Shown in pieces: positions 1 through 9,229 of a stretch of 64,000 nt of DNA. This DNA is from Bifidobacterium aerophilum (GTDB lineage: Bacteria; Actinomycetota; Actinomycetes; Actinomycetales; Bifidobacteriaceae), in assembly GCF_010667685.1 (NCBI RefSeq), contig NZ_WHZW01000012.1, positions 1 through 64,000 of the forward strand, read 5' to 3'. The first letter of the stretch is position 1; every line of letters begins with the position of its first letter. Below the pieces are notes generated by a model. That model searched no databases and had not been told where the DNA came from. It worked only from the letters and a program-made list of their open reading frames with translations. The position numbers and the translations under genes were made by a program.

Positions 1-26
1 ATAGGTTTAGGCACCACCCATTCTGC

Positions 27-515
27 CTAGAAGCCTCTAACTATTCCCACCCCTCCATCAGAACAGCAAACACGGTCCCTGTTCTCGTATTCGGTGAGCA
101 GGTCGAGGCGCTCCAATATGAAGAAGTCGCTCTTCCCGTATTCTGATTCGTCGATAGGGTAGTCGTCGGGGAGCATGCCTTTCTCCAGTGTTGTCCTCCC
201 GTCCATCCGATACAGGGCAACGAGCCTGGTGATCGATCCCTCGCCCGCGAAGACCATCCAATAGCGATGATTCTGACAGTACTTGCGGTCCTTCGGATTC
301 ATGATGGCGGTGCATTGGTCGACGAAACCCCGGTTGACGTACTTCTCTGTAATTTCCGTGGAATGCCGTATCAGAACCACATCGTTGGGTTCCAGTCCGA
401 TTTTCCTGATCAGATCGATCGTTCCCAGTCTCACGCCTGTCCTTTCGGTTGAGTGATGTCCATCTCCTATTGTCGCCCTGTACTTTGCTTCCATTGTCTC
501 AGCTGCGCATCTCAT
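27..515 (-). CDS. Hypothetical protein, possibly a truncated nuclease-family N-terminal module
   Basis: A 162-residue soluble protein of unknown function. The middle reads DLIRKIGLEPNDVVLIRHS and then FILERLDLLTEYEN, which reminds me of the N-terminal half of actinobacterial GIY-YIG-associated proteins. That is recall, not a search result. The last 17 residues (DRVCCSDGGVGIVRGF) do not look like a continuation of that fold, so the protein may be cut short. An ATG seven codons downstream (494) is an alternative start, and neither ATG has a clear Shine-Dalgarno sequence. It diverges from the WYL regulator next door, which could control it. No signal peptide or membrane segment is visible. Confidence 0.5.
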   Translation of the reverse strand: MRCAAETMEAKYRATIGDGHHSTERTGVRLGTIDLIRKIGLEPNDVVLIRHSTEITEKYVNRGFVDQCTAIMNPKDRKYCQNHRYWMVFAGEGSITRLVALYRMDGRTTLEKGMLPDDYPIDESEYGKSDFFILERLDLLTEYENRDRVCCSDGGVGIVRGF

Positions 516-694
516 CCGGTAGATATGTGGCGCACCGTCGCCGCAACCAGGACGACGTGGCCGGCGGCGGATATTCGGGAAAGGGACGTCGCCCGAGGGG
601 TCGGCCGGTTCGCCTGGTTAAAATGAGCGGTAGTTTTCTACCGGTCTTGGCTTGGCGGTTGGTCGCCGTGATGCCGGGGATGGAAGGTGTGCGT

Positions 695-1744
695 ATGGCA
701 GTGGTGGCTCGTCCGACTCCTCCCACGTCGCAGATCGTGGTCGGCATCCTCGAATTGCTGGATGGCCACACGGATCGCGAGCATGGGGTGAGCGCGGCCT
801 GGATTGCCGAACGACTCGGGGTGACCGAGAAGACCGTGCGTGGGCATCTACATACATTGGAGGAGATCCAGCCGTTCGGGCGCCGGATCGGACGGATCAT
901 GCGTCGTGATCTGGAGCATGCTGAGAGCGCCGATCCGAGGCCGGGCTGGTATATCGAGCCGGTGTTCGGTACCGCGCAGATGCGTCTGCTCGCGGATGGC
1001 GCGGGCATCTCCCGTTCGGATGGCGACTACCTACGTGATCTGATCGCCAAGGTGTATTCGTTCGCCGGCCGTTCCGCGCATGTCGACGACATGGGCGGAA
1101 CGCGCACGCCGCGCAACTACAACCGTGAGTTCCTCAACAACATCGAACTGTTGAACGACGCCATCGACCACGAGAGATCCATCGGCTTCCATTACTGCAC
1201 GTACGATGTGGACGGTTCGCTCGTGCCGCGGCGTGACACGAAGGGCGACGTAAGGGAATACCGTGCGGACCCGTACCGGCTGATGTACCGGAACGGCAAG
1301 TACTACCTGATCTGCCACATGCAGTCGTACGAGAGCCTGTCCTACCTGCATGTGGAGTGTATCCGTGACCTGAGGGTCGACGGGGATGACCATTCGGTCG
1401 AGCGTACGCTCGAAAGCTTCAACCCGCATCCTGGCGTCCCGTTTGACCTGGACCGGTATATGGGGGAGCGGCCGTATCCGATGAGCGAGACGGCCGTGCC
1501 CATTCACCTGAGGATCAGCAAGACGCTGGAGCCCGTTTATGACTGGTTCGACGACGCCAAGGTCACGCGGCTCGACGGGGACGTGTACGACGTGTGGATC
1601 ATGGCCAACGAGTACGCCGTCCTGTGCTGGGTCCTGCAGTACGCCTCGACCCGGCTCATCGAAGTGCTCTCACCGCAATCCCTGCGCGAGTCGCTGCGTG
1701 ATACGGGAGCCTATCTCGCCGGGCTTTACGCCGGGGCCGTGTAG
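695..1744 (+). CDS. WYL-domain transcriptional regulator
   Basis: A 349-residue helix-turn-helix plus WYL protein. Residues about 13-57 form a winged helix (IAERLGVTEKTVRGHL is the recognition region). Residues about 188-208 hold the WYL core (YRADPYRLMYRNGKYYLIC), followed by a C-terminal WCX-like extension. WYL proteins sense ligands, often nucleotides or nucleic acid, and regulate stress, defence or metabolic genes. I chose the ATG at 695 because GGAAGG lies six bases upstream; the frame stays open upstream to 449, but those residues look non-coding. Neighbours on both sides are orphan genes, so the regulon cannot be inferred. The domain call is firm; the target is unknown. Confidence 0.85.
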   Translation: MAVVARPTPPTSQIVVGILELLDGHTDREHGVSAAWIAERLGVTEKTVRGHLHTLEEIQPFGRRIGRIMRRDLEHAESADPRPGWYIEPVFGTAQMRLLADGAGISRSDGDYLRDLIAKVYSFAGRSAHVDDMGGTRTPRNYNREFLNNIELLNDAIDHERSIGFHYCTYDVDGSLVPRRDTKGDVREYRADPYRLMYRNGKYYLICHMQSYESLSYLHVECIRDLRVDGDDHSVERTLESFNPHPGVPFDLDRYMGERPYPMSETAVPIHLRISKTLEPVYDWFDDAKVTRLDGDVYDVWIMANEYAVLCWVLQYASTRLIEVLSPQSLRESLRDTGAYLAGLYAGAV

Positions 1745-1900
1745 AGAATCGCCGGCTTACGGCCGATCGCGTGATGTATGCACATATATGGATGATGGCC
1801 CGTCAAGGAGAATCTGCACAATATCGCCGAACGGTACCTTCTGGACTGAGGCAAACCGGTCTCGTCCGGAGCGGGCCGGTCCGCTCGCAATGGGTGCCGC

Positions 1901-2509
1901 CTATTCGGTTGCCGTGTGACGGGACATGCGGGAGATCCGAACCACGTCGAGTGCGACGGTCAGCCCACGCTTGAGGTCCCGCATCCATCCGGCGGTCAGG
2001 GGCAGCGTATGGCTTGACGATTGTATGGTCAGGAAACCGGTCGCGCATGTGGTCGCGCTCTCCAGTGTGGCGAGATGGTCATTGACGGGTTCCACCATCT
2101 GCTCCCATCTGGCCATCCTGACACGACTTCCGTCGGGCAGGGCGCAGGTGCCGGCGGAGAAGTTTATGCCCGTGATGCCCTGCCTGCCGATGCGGGCAAG
2201 ATTGTCCAGCAAGGCAAGCAGGTCGTCCATCCGCCATTCGGCGTCATCGCAGGAGGATGCCGCGACGAAAGACTTCCACCAGTCGTGTTCGGTCTGTTCC
2301 GGTTCGTCCGATTCGAAGGCGGAGATCATGGTACGTCCGTTGATCCGGTCGATATCCGTGTCCGCGCCGATGACGGCGTCGATGAAGGCCTGCAGATGTT
2401 CGGTCGCGTGACGGCGGTCCTCCCGGGCCATGCTTTCCAGATGGTCATGGTCGAGCACGTCATACGAGTCGACCTTGATATCGGTTGTCCATTCGAGATA
2501 GGTGCACAT
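1901..2509 (-). CDS. Hypothetical protein, 202 residues
   Basis: I do not recognise this family. It is soluble and acidic in its first half, with Trp-rich and Asp/Glu-rich stretches (DEPEQTEHDWWKSFV, SCDDAEWRMDDLLALL) and no signal peptide or transmembrane segment. The start is well supported: AGGAGGG lies six bases before the ATG. It converges on the WYL regulator gene, with about 155 bases between their stops, and its upstream side faces the inverted-repeat cluster at 2675-2886. A small effector or immunity-type protein is conceivable but nothing in the sequence shows it. Confidence 0.6.
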   Translation of the reverse strand: MCTYLEWTTDIKVDSYDVLDHDHLESMAREDRRHATEHLQAFIDAVIGADTDIDRINGRTMISAFESDEPEQTEHDWWKSFVAASSCDDAEWRMDDLLALLDNLARIGRQGITGINFSAGTCALPDGSRVRMARWEQMVEPVNDHLATLESATTCATGFLTIQSSSHTLPLTAGWMRDLKRGLTVALDVVRISRMSRHTATE

Positions 2510-2674
2510 GACCGGTCCCTCCTCCTGTGGCTGCGGATGTCTACAACATAGGCGGACATCCGATTAGGCGGTACATATCTACCGGGAAATGCGATTGATG
2601 AATGCGTGTGCCCTTGGTTCGCGCCCGCGTTCCCTCCGTGTTGCGTGGCGAGTCGCTCAGTTTGCACTTCTTTT

Positions 2675-2886
2675 GTGCCACGGTAGGGAAAAATCAGCGG
2701 AAAATCGTTGCCGTGGCACGCTCGTTTGCCACGGTAACGACGGCAATCGATTAACGCGCGAACCGGGACAATGCATATCTTCGCAAAACCGCGGAATTCC
2801 GCCATTCCTCAAAATGACGGCATTTCCCCACCATCGCGGTACTTGCCACGGTAGCCCAAAAACACCCAAAATCCGCTACCGTGGCA
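2675..2886. repeat. Cluster of TGCCACGGTA repeats in both orientations
   Basis: Within the 650-base gene-free stretch 2510-3162, the motif TGCCACGGTA occurs at 2676-2685, 2728-2737 and 2844-2853. Inverted copies lie at 2710-2719 (CCGTGGCA core) and 2876-2885. The copies at 2843-2855 and 2874-2886 form a 12-13-base stem with an 18-base spacer. Those at 2675-2683 and 2711-2719 form a 9-base stem. The rest of the stretch is more A-rich and shows no convincing gene. The sites could be an operator array for the minus-strand gene starting at 2509, or a degenerate mobile repeat. Confidence 0.65.
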
Positions 2887-3162
2887 CATCAACGCACACC
2901 AGCACACCCACCACGCTATAGGAATGACGCCAAATAGAGCACATGCCAGAGAACCCACAATTTGCCTATACCCCGTCATTAAGGGTGCGGCGTTCCTGAC
3001 CAGGTGCTGCACCCGCAACCTTGAACCCGACGCGGCAAACGATCTGCGAGCGCTCGCCGGCCTGCGATGGATGTCGTGCGCAATGACGCGGCGGCACTCG
3101 GGATAAAACGCGGTTAACGAGGTACGTAAGTGGGTACGGCGAGCGTCACGTGGCCTGGTTGA

Positions 3163-4230
3163 TCAGTCGAACAGGGCTTGATCGAAGGACGGATAGCCGG
3201 CGGAGAGCGCTGCGGCGGCGTGGGCGGCGATCAGACGGGCGAGGGCGCGCATGGATTGCGTGTGGGTTTCGGCGGCGGTGGTTGCGGAAGCCGATTTCGT
3301 CGTGGCCGCCGTGTCATTTCCGGTATTGTCCGCCGTCGTGCCGGCGGCATTGCCGGTGTCGCCCGACTGTCCGGCGATGGCGGTCAGTTCCTCACGGGCG
3401 CAGTTGATCTCGGTCACGGCGTAGGCGGTGGCTGCAAGTCCGGTGGCGGGGTCGGTGATCGTGCCGGTCGCGTCGGCTGCGTCAATCAGCTTGCTGACGT
3501 CATAGACCTTGCGCCGCGGGTCGTCAAGGGAGCCGGACGTGCCGGATTCGGCCAACGACATCAGCCGTTCCCCGATCGCCTTGTGCGTATCGGCCATGGA
3601 CAGCGTCGCGTCTTCGGCGCCGCGCGCGGTCAGGACCTCCACGGCGAATCCTGCGCGATCCTCGGCCAATGCCATGCCGGTCAGCGCGTTCGGTTCAAGC
3701 ATGCCGGTCGCGATCCTGTCTAGCTCGTCCCACGGCGAATCGTCGGTGAGCGTACCGTCGCCCGTACCGTTGTTCTCGGCATCCGCGTCGCCGGTTCCGG
3801 TTGTTTCGGACGCGTTGGAGTCATCCGAAGTCGTGCCGAACGGACCGGCGATGACAGTGGCGATCAGGTCTGCCTGCGCGGCGCGGATCGTTCCTTCGTC
3901 GAACCGGTCGGTGCACGTCGCGGCGACTTCGATCCATTGTGATCGCGCGACGTCGGCGGCATGGTAGCGCAACGGAGTCGGCTGCGCGGCGTCGCTCGCG
4001 ATATCGTACTGTTCGGACGCCTGATAGTAGGCCTGTTCGCAGTCGCTCAGCGTCTGTTCGGATTCGGCGCGGCCGGCGAATCGTGGGGTCGTGCATCCGG
4101 ACAACGATGCGAGCAGCGCCGCGGTGCAGATACCGGCAAGACACGCCGTCAGACGACGTTTGCGGACAGTGACCGTACGGCCGCGGGTAGCGGTTTCGCG
4201 CGGTGGGAACAACTGTCGGCGTGTCTGCAT
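3163..4230 (-). CDS. Putative lipoprotein
   Basis: A 355-residue predicted lipoprotein. After a basic N-terminus (VRKRRLTACLAG) comes a hydrophobic stretch ending in the lipobox LSGC, which gives an acylated Cys at about residue 46. The mature protein is Ala/Thr/Asp-rich with two low-complexity linkers, around residues 135-165 and 295-330 (NDTAATTKSASATTAAETH), and no domain I recognise. The ATG at 4230 follows TAGGAAATC; a GTG a few codons inside could also serve. It is divergent from nusA with a 77-base gap, so the two promoters share this space. It is probably an exported, membrane-tethered protein of unknown role. Confidence 0.7.
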   Translation of the reverse strand: MQTRRQLFPPRETATRGRTVTVRKRRLTACLAGICTAALLASLSGCTTPRFAGRAESEQTLSDCEQAYYQASEQYDIASDAAQPTPLRYHAADVARSQWIEVAATCTDRFDEGTIRAAQADLIATVIAGPFGTTSDDSNASETTGTGDADAENNGTGDGTLTDDSPWDELDRIATGMLEPNALTGMALAEDRAGFAVEVLTARGAEDATLSMADTHKAIGERLMSLAESGTSGSLDDPRRKVYDVSKLIDAADATGTITDPATGLAATAYAVTEINCAREELTAIAGQSGDTGNAAGTTADNTGNDTAATTKSASATTAAETHTQSMRALARLIAAHAAAALSAGYPSFDQALFD

Positions 4231-4307
4231 GATTTCCTACACTAATAGTTGACTGTGACCATAGGGGCCCTAGCGCTCGGAAATAACTTCATAGGAGGTC
4301 TTGACCC

Positions 4308-5336
4308 ATGGAACTGGACCTGACGGGAATCCATCAGCTTGCCGCTGGACAAGGCATTGACACCGAGACGCTGGACGCTGCACTGTCCGAAGCGCTTCGT
4401 CTCGCTTATCTGAAAACTCCGCACGCCGCCAAGCACGCCCGCGTCGAACTCGATGCGCGCGCCGGCACGTTCACCGTCTGGGCGCAGGATGAGATCCCGT
4501 CCGAGCCCACCGAAGACAACCCGCATCCGGCTCCCACGCTGGGCGAGGAATACGACGACACCCCCAAGGACTTCGGCCGTCTGGCCGCCGCGACCGCGCG
4601 CCAGGTCATCACGCAGCTGTTCCGCAAGGCCGAGGACGACCGCATCTTCGGCGCGTTCTCCGGCCAGAAGGGCAAGCTCGTCACCGGCATCGTGCAGCAG
4701 GATGTGAAGGATCCGAGCAACGTGCACATCGCGATCGGCGACGTCGAGGCGATCCTGCCCCGCCGCGAGCAGGTGCCGGGCGAGCGTTACCGTCACGGCG
4801 AGCGTCTGCGCGTGTACGTGGTGAACGTGGCCCGCGGCATCAAGGGGCCGGAGATCATCGTGTCCCGCTCCCACCCGGAGCTGGTGCGCCAGCTGTTCGA
4901 GCGCGAGGTGCCGGAGCTCGTGTCCGGCGCGGTGTCGATCATGGCGATCGCGCGTGAGGCCGGCGCCCGCACCAAGATCGCGGTGCGCGCCAACACCGAG
5001 GGCGTCAACCCGAAGGGCGCGCTGATCGGCCCCGGCGGTGCGCGCGTGCGTGCCGTCATGGAGAACCTCGGCCCGGAGAAGATCGACATCGTCGACTGGT
5101 CCTCCGACCCGGCGAAGTTCGTCGCGTCCGCGCTGTCGCCGGCCGTGTGCACCGGCGTTCAGGTGATCAGCGAGAAGAACAAGACCGCGATCGCGTTCAT
5201 CCACGACGACCAGCTGTCGCTGGCGATCGGCAAGGAAGGCCAGAACGCGCGTCTCGCCGCGAAGCTGACCGGTTGGAAGATCGGCATCGAGTCCGCGGAG
5301 GCGCACGCCAAGAAGCAGGCCGACTCCGCGCAGTGA
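4308..5336 (+). CDS. nusA: Transcription termination/antitermination factor NusA
   Basis: A 342-residue NusA, the short actinobacterial form without the C-terminal acidic repeats of E. coli. The N-terminal RNAP-binding domain (1-125) is followed by an S1 domain (about 130-200) and two KH domains, with the GPGGARVRAVM and IGKEGQNARLAAKLTGWKI segments typical of NusA KH1 and KH2. NusA binds RNA polymerase and nascent RNA and modulates pausing, termination and antitermination. AGGAGG lies eight bases before the ATG. It heads the nusA-infB-rbfA-truB-ribF block. No ylxR/rnpA-like gene is evident before infB; the 290-base gap contains a palindrome instead. Confidence 0.97.
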   Translation: MELDLTGIHQLAAGQGIDTETLDAALSEALRLAYLKTPHAAKHARVELDARAGTFTVWAQDEIPSEPTEDNPHPAPTLGEEYDDTPKDFGRLAAATARQVITQLFRKAEDDRIFGAFSGQKGKLVTGIVQQDVKDPSNVHIAIGDVEAILPRREQVPGERYRHGERLRVYVVNVARGIKGPEIIVSRSHPELVRQLFEREVPELVSGAVSIMAIAREAGARTKIAVRANTEGVNPKGALIGPGGARVRAVMENLGPEKIDIVDWSSDPAKFVASALSPAVCTGVQVISEKNKTAIAFIHDDQLSLAIGKEGQNARLAAKLTGWKIGIESAEAHAKKQADSAQ

Positions 5337-5349
5337 TCTTACGCGGATC

Positions 5350-5392
5350 TTACGTGTCCCGGTCCTTCTCGTCGAAGGATCGGGACACGTAA
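5350..5392. repeat. 19-bp inverted repeat between nusA and infB
   Basis: Arms 5350-5368 and 5374-5392 are complementary with one mismatch around a TCGTC loop. The outer part reads TTACGTGTCCCG. It starts 13 bases after the nusA stop, where a terminator would sit, but no T-run follows on either strand. A processing site, an attenuator or a protein-binding palindrome is equally possible. Confidence 0.6.
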
Positions 5393-5629
5393 ACTTCGGG
5401 CGTGTTGCACCACGCCCGCACATCCAATGGCACGAGTATGCTTATTTCGGAATCCGAGCATGGTCGCGCCGCGCGGTCATGCCTTGAGACGAATACGAGG
5501 TAAGCACGATCATGGTCGCACGATGAGACGTCGAATGATGAAACGTCGCACGGACACTCAATGTAGGCTCTCGACAAACACACAGTGACCGCCGTCTTCA
5601 TACGCGCGGTTCGGATAGGAGAAAATTTA

Positions 5630-8536
5630 GTGGCGAAAGCACGCGTGTATGATCTGGCCAAGGAACTTGGCGTGGAAAGCAAGGACGTCCTTGCAAAACT
5701 GAAGGATATGGGCGAGTTCGTCAAATCCGCATCGTCGACCGTCGAAGCGCCGGTCGTCCGTCGCCTCAAGGCGGCGTTCCAGGGGGATACCAAGGGCAAC
5801 GGCAAGGCTGGGGAGCCTGCCCGCAAGCCCGCCAACCATAATGCTCACAATGCCGGCAACGCCGCGCCCAAGGCTCCGTCCGCCCCGAAGCCGGCCGCCA
5901 AGCCCGCGGCTCCCGCGTCGTCCGGCCAGTCGGCTCCCGTGCCGACTCCGCATGTCCCGGTCGCCCCGAAGCCGGTCGCTCCGGTCCCGGGCATTCCGAA
6001 GCCCGCGCAGCACATGCCGCACCCGCAGCGCGACGACCGTCGTGACAACCGTCGTGACAGTCGTGACGAGCGTCGCGGCGAGCGTCGTGACAACCGCAAC
6101 GGTCAGCCGCGCGGCGATCGCAACCATCAGCAGCCGCGTTCCAACGGCGGTGCCCGTCCGGGTGCCCCGGTGCCGCACGCGCCGCGTCCGTCCGGTCAGC
6201 CGGGCCAGAACGGTTCCCAGGCCGCGGCCGGCAACGGCGTTCCGACTCCGGGCCCGCGTCCGGGCAACAACCCGTTCAGCCGCAAGCAGGGCATGCGTAC
6301 GCCGACGCCGGGCGATATCCCGCGTCCGCATCCGATGGCGCGTCCGAGCGCGAACAACAACGAAGGCGGTCGTGGCCGCGGCGGTCGTCCGGGTCAGGGC
6401 GGTCAGCGCGGTGGCTTCCGCGGTCGTCCGGGCCAGGGAGCGCAGGGCGCTCCGCGTCCGGGCCAGTGGGGCCATAACCGTCCGGGGCAGGGCGGTGCCC
6501 AGGGCGCTCGTCCGGGTCAGGGCGGCGGCAACCGCTTCGGTGCCGGCGCGCAGAACAGCTCTCCGAACAACGGTCCCGCACGCGGTGGCCGCGGCGGTCG
6601 TGGCGGTGCCGCGGGCGCGTTCGGACGTCAGGGCGGCAAGTCTTCGAAGGCGCGTAAGAACCGTCTCGCGAAGCGTCAGGAGTTCCAGGAGCTGAAGGCT
6701 CCGGTCATCGGCGGCGTGCGCATCCCGACCGGCAACGGACAGACCGTCCGCCTGCGTCAGGGCGCGTCCCTCGCCGATCTGGCCGAGAAGATCAACGTCA
6801 ATCCGGCGGCCCTCGTCACCGTGCTGTTCCATCTCGGCGAGATGGCCACGGCCACGCAGTCGCTCGACGAGTCCACCTTCCAGATCCTCGGCGAGGAAAT
6901 CGGCTGGAACATCAAGATCGTGTCCGCCGAAGAGGAAGACAAGGAGCTGCTCCAGCAGTTCGACATCGATCTGGACGAGGAGGAGCTGCAGGAGGACGAG
7001 AACCTCAAGCCGCGTCCGCCGGTCGTCACCGTCATGGGCCATGTCGATCACGGTAAGACCAAGCTGCTCGACACCATCCGTCAGACCAACGTCGTCGCAC
7101 GCGAGGCCGGCGGCATCACGCAGCGTATCGGTGCGTACCAGGTGACCGTCGACCTCGACGGCGAGAAGCGCAAGATCACGTTCCTCGATACCCCGGGCCA
7201 CGAGGCGTTCACCGCCATGCGTGCCCGCGGTGCCGAGATCACCGACGTCGCGATCATCGTCGTGGCCGCGGATGACGGCGTCATGCCGCAGACCGTCGAG
7301 GCCATCAACCACGCGCAGGCGGCCCACGTGCCGATCGTCGTGGCCGTCAACAAGATCGACAAGCCGGGCGCGAACCCGGACAAGGTGCGCGGCCAGCTCA
7401 CCGAGTTCGGTCTGGTGGCCGAGGAGTACGGCGGCGACACCATGTTCGTCGACATCTCCGCGAAGCAGAACATCAACGTGGACAAGCTCCTCGAAGCCGT
7501 CCTGCTCACCGCCGACGCAGATCTCGACCTGCGTGCGAACCCGGATATGGACGCCCGCGGCGCCACCATCGAAGCGCGACTCGACAAGGGCCGCGGCGCC
7601 GTGGCGACCGTGCTCGTCCAGCAGGGCACCCTGCACATCGGCGACGCGATCGTGGCAGGCACCTCATACGGCCGCGTCCGCGCGATGCTCGACGAGAACG
7701 GCAACCACATGAAGGAAGCCGGTCCGTCCACGCCGGTGCAGGTCCTGGGCCTGACCTCCGTGCCGACCGCAGGCGACCTGTTCCTCGTCGCCCCGGATGA
7801 CCGCACCGCGCGTCAGATCGCCGAGAAGCGCCAGGCCACCGAACGCGCCGCGCAGCTCGCCAAGCGCCGCAAGGTCGTCTCGCTCGAGTCCCTCAAGGAG
7901 CAGTTCGCCAAGTCCGAGGTCGACATGCTCAACATCGTCATCAAGGGCGATTCCTCCGGTTCCGTCGAGGCGCTGGAAGATTCCCTGATGAAGATCGAGG
8001 TGTCCGACGAGGTCGGCATCCAGGTCATCCACCGCGGCGTCGGCGCGATCACGCAGAACGACGTCAACCTCGCCACGGTCGACAAGGCCGTCATCATCGG
8101 CTTCAACGTGCGTCCGAACCGTCAGGTCGCGGACCTCGCCGAGCGCGAGGGCGTGGAGATCAAGTACTACTCGGTCATCTACAAGGCGATCGAGGACATC
8201 GAGGCCGCGCTCAAGGGCATGCTCAAGCCGGAATACGAGGAGGTCGTCACATCCCACTCCGAGATCCGCGAGATCTTCCGCTCCTCCAAGTTCGGCAACA
8301 TCGCCGGCGTCATGGTGCAGGACGGTGAGGTCAAGCGCGGTACGAAGTGCCGTATCCTGCGCAACGGCGTCGCCACGGTCAACGATCTGGAGATCTCCTC
8401 GCTGCGTCGTTTCAAGGACGACGTGCAGTCGGTCGCGGAAGGCTACGAGGCCGGTATCAACCTCGGCACCTTCAACGACATCGAGGTCGGCGACATCATC
8501 GAGACCTTCGAGATGCGCGAGATCGAACGCAAGTAG
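5630..8536 (+). CDS. infB: Translation initiation factor IF-2
   Basis: A 968-residue IF-2, the GTPase that brings initiator tRNA to the 30S subunit and promotes subunit joining. I chose the GTG at 5630 because the protein then begins [14 protein letters not shown], the standard IF-2 N-terminal domain, with ATAGGAG upstream; the frame opens earlier, at 5585. Residues about 60-340 are a long Pro/Gly/Arg-rich linker with RPGQGG and [11 protein letters not shown] repeats. The G domain carries [13 protein letters not shown] (G1), DTPGHEAF (G3) and NKIDKPGA (G4). Domains II-IV follow to [11 protein letters not shown]. The linker is long but typical of actinobacteria. Confidence 0.97.
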   Translation: MAKARVYDLAKELGVESKDVLAKLKDMGEFVKSASSTVEAPVVRRLKAAFQGDTKGNGKAGEPARKPANHNAHNAGNAAPKAPSAPKPAAKPAAPASSGQSAPVPTPHVPVAPKPVAPVPGIPKPAQHMPHPQRDDRRDNRRDSRDERRGERRDNRNGQPRGDRNHQQPRSNGGARPGAPVPHAPRPSGQPGQNGSQAAAGNGVPTPGPRPGNNPFSRKQGMRTPTPGDIPRPHPMARPSANNNEGGRGRGGRPGQGGQRGGFRGRPGQGAQGAPRPGQWGHNRPGQGGAQGARPGQGGGNRFGAGAQNSSPNNGPARGGRGGRGGAAGAFGRQGGKSSKARKNRLAKRQEFQELKAPVIGGVRIPTGNGQTVRLRQGASLADLAEKINVNPAALVTVLFHLGEMATATQSLDESTFQILGEEIGWNIKIVSAEEEDKELLQQFDIDLDEEELQEDENLKPRPPVVTVMGHVDHGKTKLLDTIRQTNVVAREAGGITQRIGAYQVTVDLDGEKRKITFLDTPGHEAFTAMRARGAEITDVAIIVVAADDGVMPQTVEAINHAQAAHVPIVVAVNKIDKPGANPDKVRGQLTEFGLVAEEYGGDTMFVDISAKQNINVDKLLEAVLLTADADLDLRANPDMDARGATIEARLDKGRGAVATVLVQQGTLHIGDAIVAGTSYGRVRAMLDENGNHMKEAGPSTPVQVLGLTSVPTAGDLFLVAPDDRTARQIAEKRQATERAAQLAKRRKVVSLESLKEQFAKSEVDMLNIVIKGDSSGSVEALEDSLMKIEVSDEVGIQVIHRGVGAITQNDVNLATVDKAVIIGFNVRPNRQVADLAEREGVEIKYYSVIYKAIEDIEAALKGMLKPEYEEVVTSHSEIREIFRSSKFGNIAGVMVQDGEVKRGTKCRILRNGVATVNDLEISSLRRFKDDVQSVAEGYEAGINLGTFNDIEVGDIIETFEMREIERK

Positions 8537-8546
8537 CGTCTCTCTT

Positions 8547-8661
8547 GGCTCCCCCTGATAGGGGGAGCCGGCTGCGAAGCAGACTGAGGGGGGTCCACAC
8601 GGCATATACGCTGGTGAGCCCCCTCAGTCGTCTACGACGGCATCTCCCTCTGGAAGGGGGG
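8547..8661. repeat. Two inverted copies of a dispersed hairpin repeat (family A)
   Basis: Copy one (8547-8595) has a GGCTCCCCCT/AGGGGGAGCC stem, then GGCTGCGAAGCAGACTGAGGGG. Copy two (about 8618-8661) is the same element reversed, so the pair can also fold into a long hairpin through GACTGAGGGG and CCCCTCAGTC. It fills the infB-rbfA gap inside an operon. Related copies lie at 15463-15510, 37561-37714 and 51302-51347. Confidence 0.8.
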
Positions 8662-8687
8662 ATACGGAACACGAGAAAAGGAACACC

Positions 8688-9224
8688 ATGCCCGGAACCA
8701 ACCCGCGCGCGGCCCGTATCGCCGCGCTCATCCAGCGCGTCATCGCGTCCAACATGGAGGCGCAGCTGCACGACAAGCGCCTCGCGAACGTGACCATCAC
8801 CGAAGTGCGCGTCACCAACGACCTGCAGATCGCCAAGATCTACTGGACGCAGCTCGGTCACGAAGGTCACGAGGACGGCGAACGCAAGCGCGCCAAGCAG
8901 GCGCTCGAACAGGCCAAGGGCCGTCTGCGCTCGCTCGTCGGCACCAAGGCCGGCCTGCGCCTGACCCCGCAGCTGCAGTTCATCTTCGACGAGGTGCCCG
9001 GCGAGGCCACCGAGATCGAGGACATCCTCGCCGTCGCCCGCAAACGCGACGAGGAACTGGCCCGCGCGCGCGAGACCGCGCAGTACGCCGGCGACGCCGA
9101 TCCGTACAAGCATCCCGAGGAGCGCGACGATGACGACTTCGGGGACGATGAGGACGGTTACGAAGACGACGATTTCGACGGCGATGATTCGTCCGATGAC
9201 GCCGTTGAGGTCGAAGAGGCCTGA
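8688..9224 (+). CDS. rbfA: Ribosome-binding factor A
   Basis: A 178-residue RbfA, a KH-fold assembly factor that binds the 30S subunit and is needed for late 16S rRNA maturation. It begins with the conserved MPGTNPRAARIAALIQRVIA helix, and the core ends near residue 125 (LRLTPQLQFIFDEVP). The last 45 residues are an acidic, low-complexity tail (DDDDFGDDEDGYEDDDF). The start has GAAAAGGAACACC directly upstream. It sits five bases before truB, so the two are probably translationally linked. The acidic tail exceeds the usual family length of about 120-130 residues and is likely lineage-specific. Confidence 0.95.
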   Translation: MPGTNPRAARIAALIQRVIASNMEAQLHDKRLANVTITEVRVTNDLQIAKIYWTQLGHEGHEDGERKRAKQALEQAKGRLRSLVGTKAGLRLTPQLQFIFDEVPGEATEIEDILAVARKRDEELARARETAQYAGDADPYKHPEERDDDDFGDDEDGYEDDDFDGDDSSDDAVEVEEA

Positions 9225-9229
9225 GCGAC

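Noticed and set aside
2657..2869. 70-codon minus-strand frame across the TGCCACGGTA repeats
   Set aside because: The repeated LPW and PR residues are just translations of the repeated DNA motif; no ribosome-binding site.
2675..2886. CRISPR-like array
   Set aside because: Repeats are short, irregularly spaced and present in both orientations; no cas genes in the window.
4242..5423. 393-codon frame antisense to nusA
   Set aside because: Shadow frame over a clear NusA; no ribosome-binding site or recognisable domain.
5627..7636. 669-codon frame antisense to infB
   Set aside because: Shadow of IF-2; composition mirrors the Pro/Gly-rich linker in the reverse frame.
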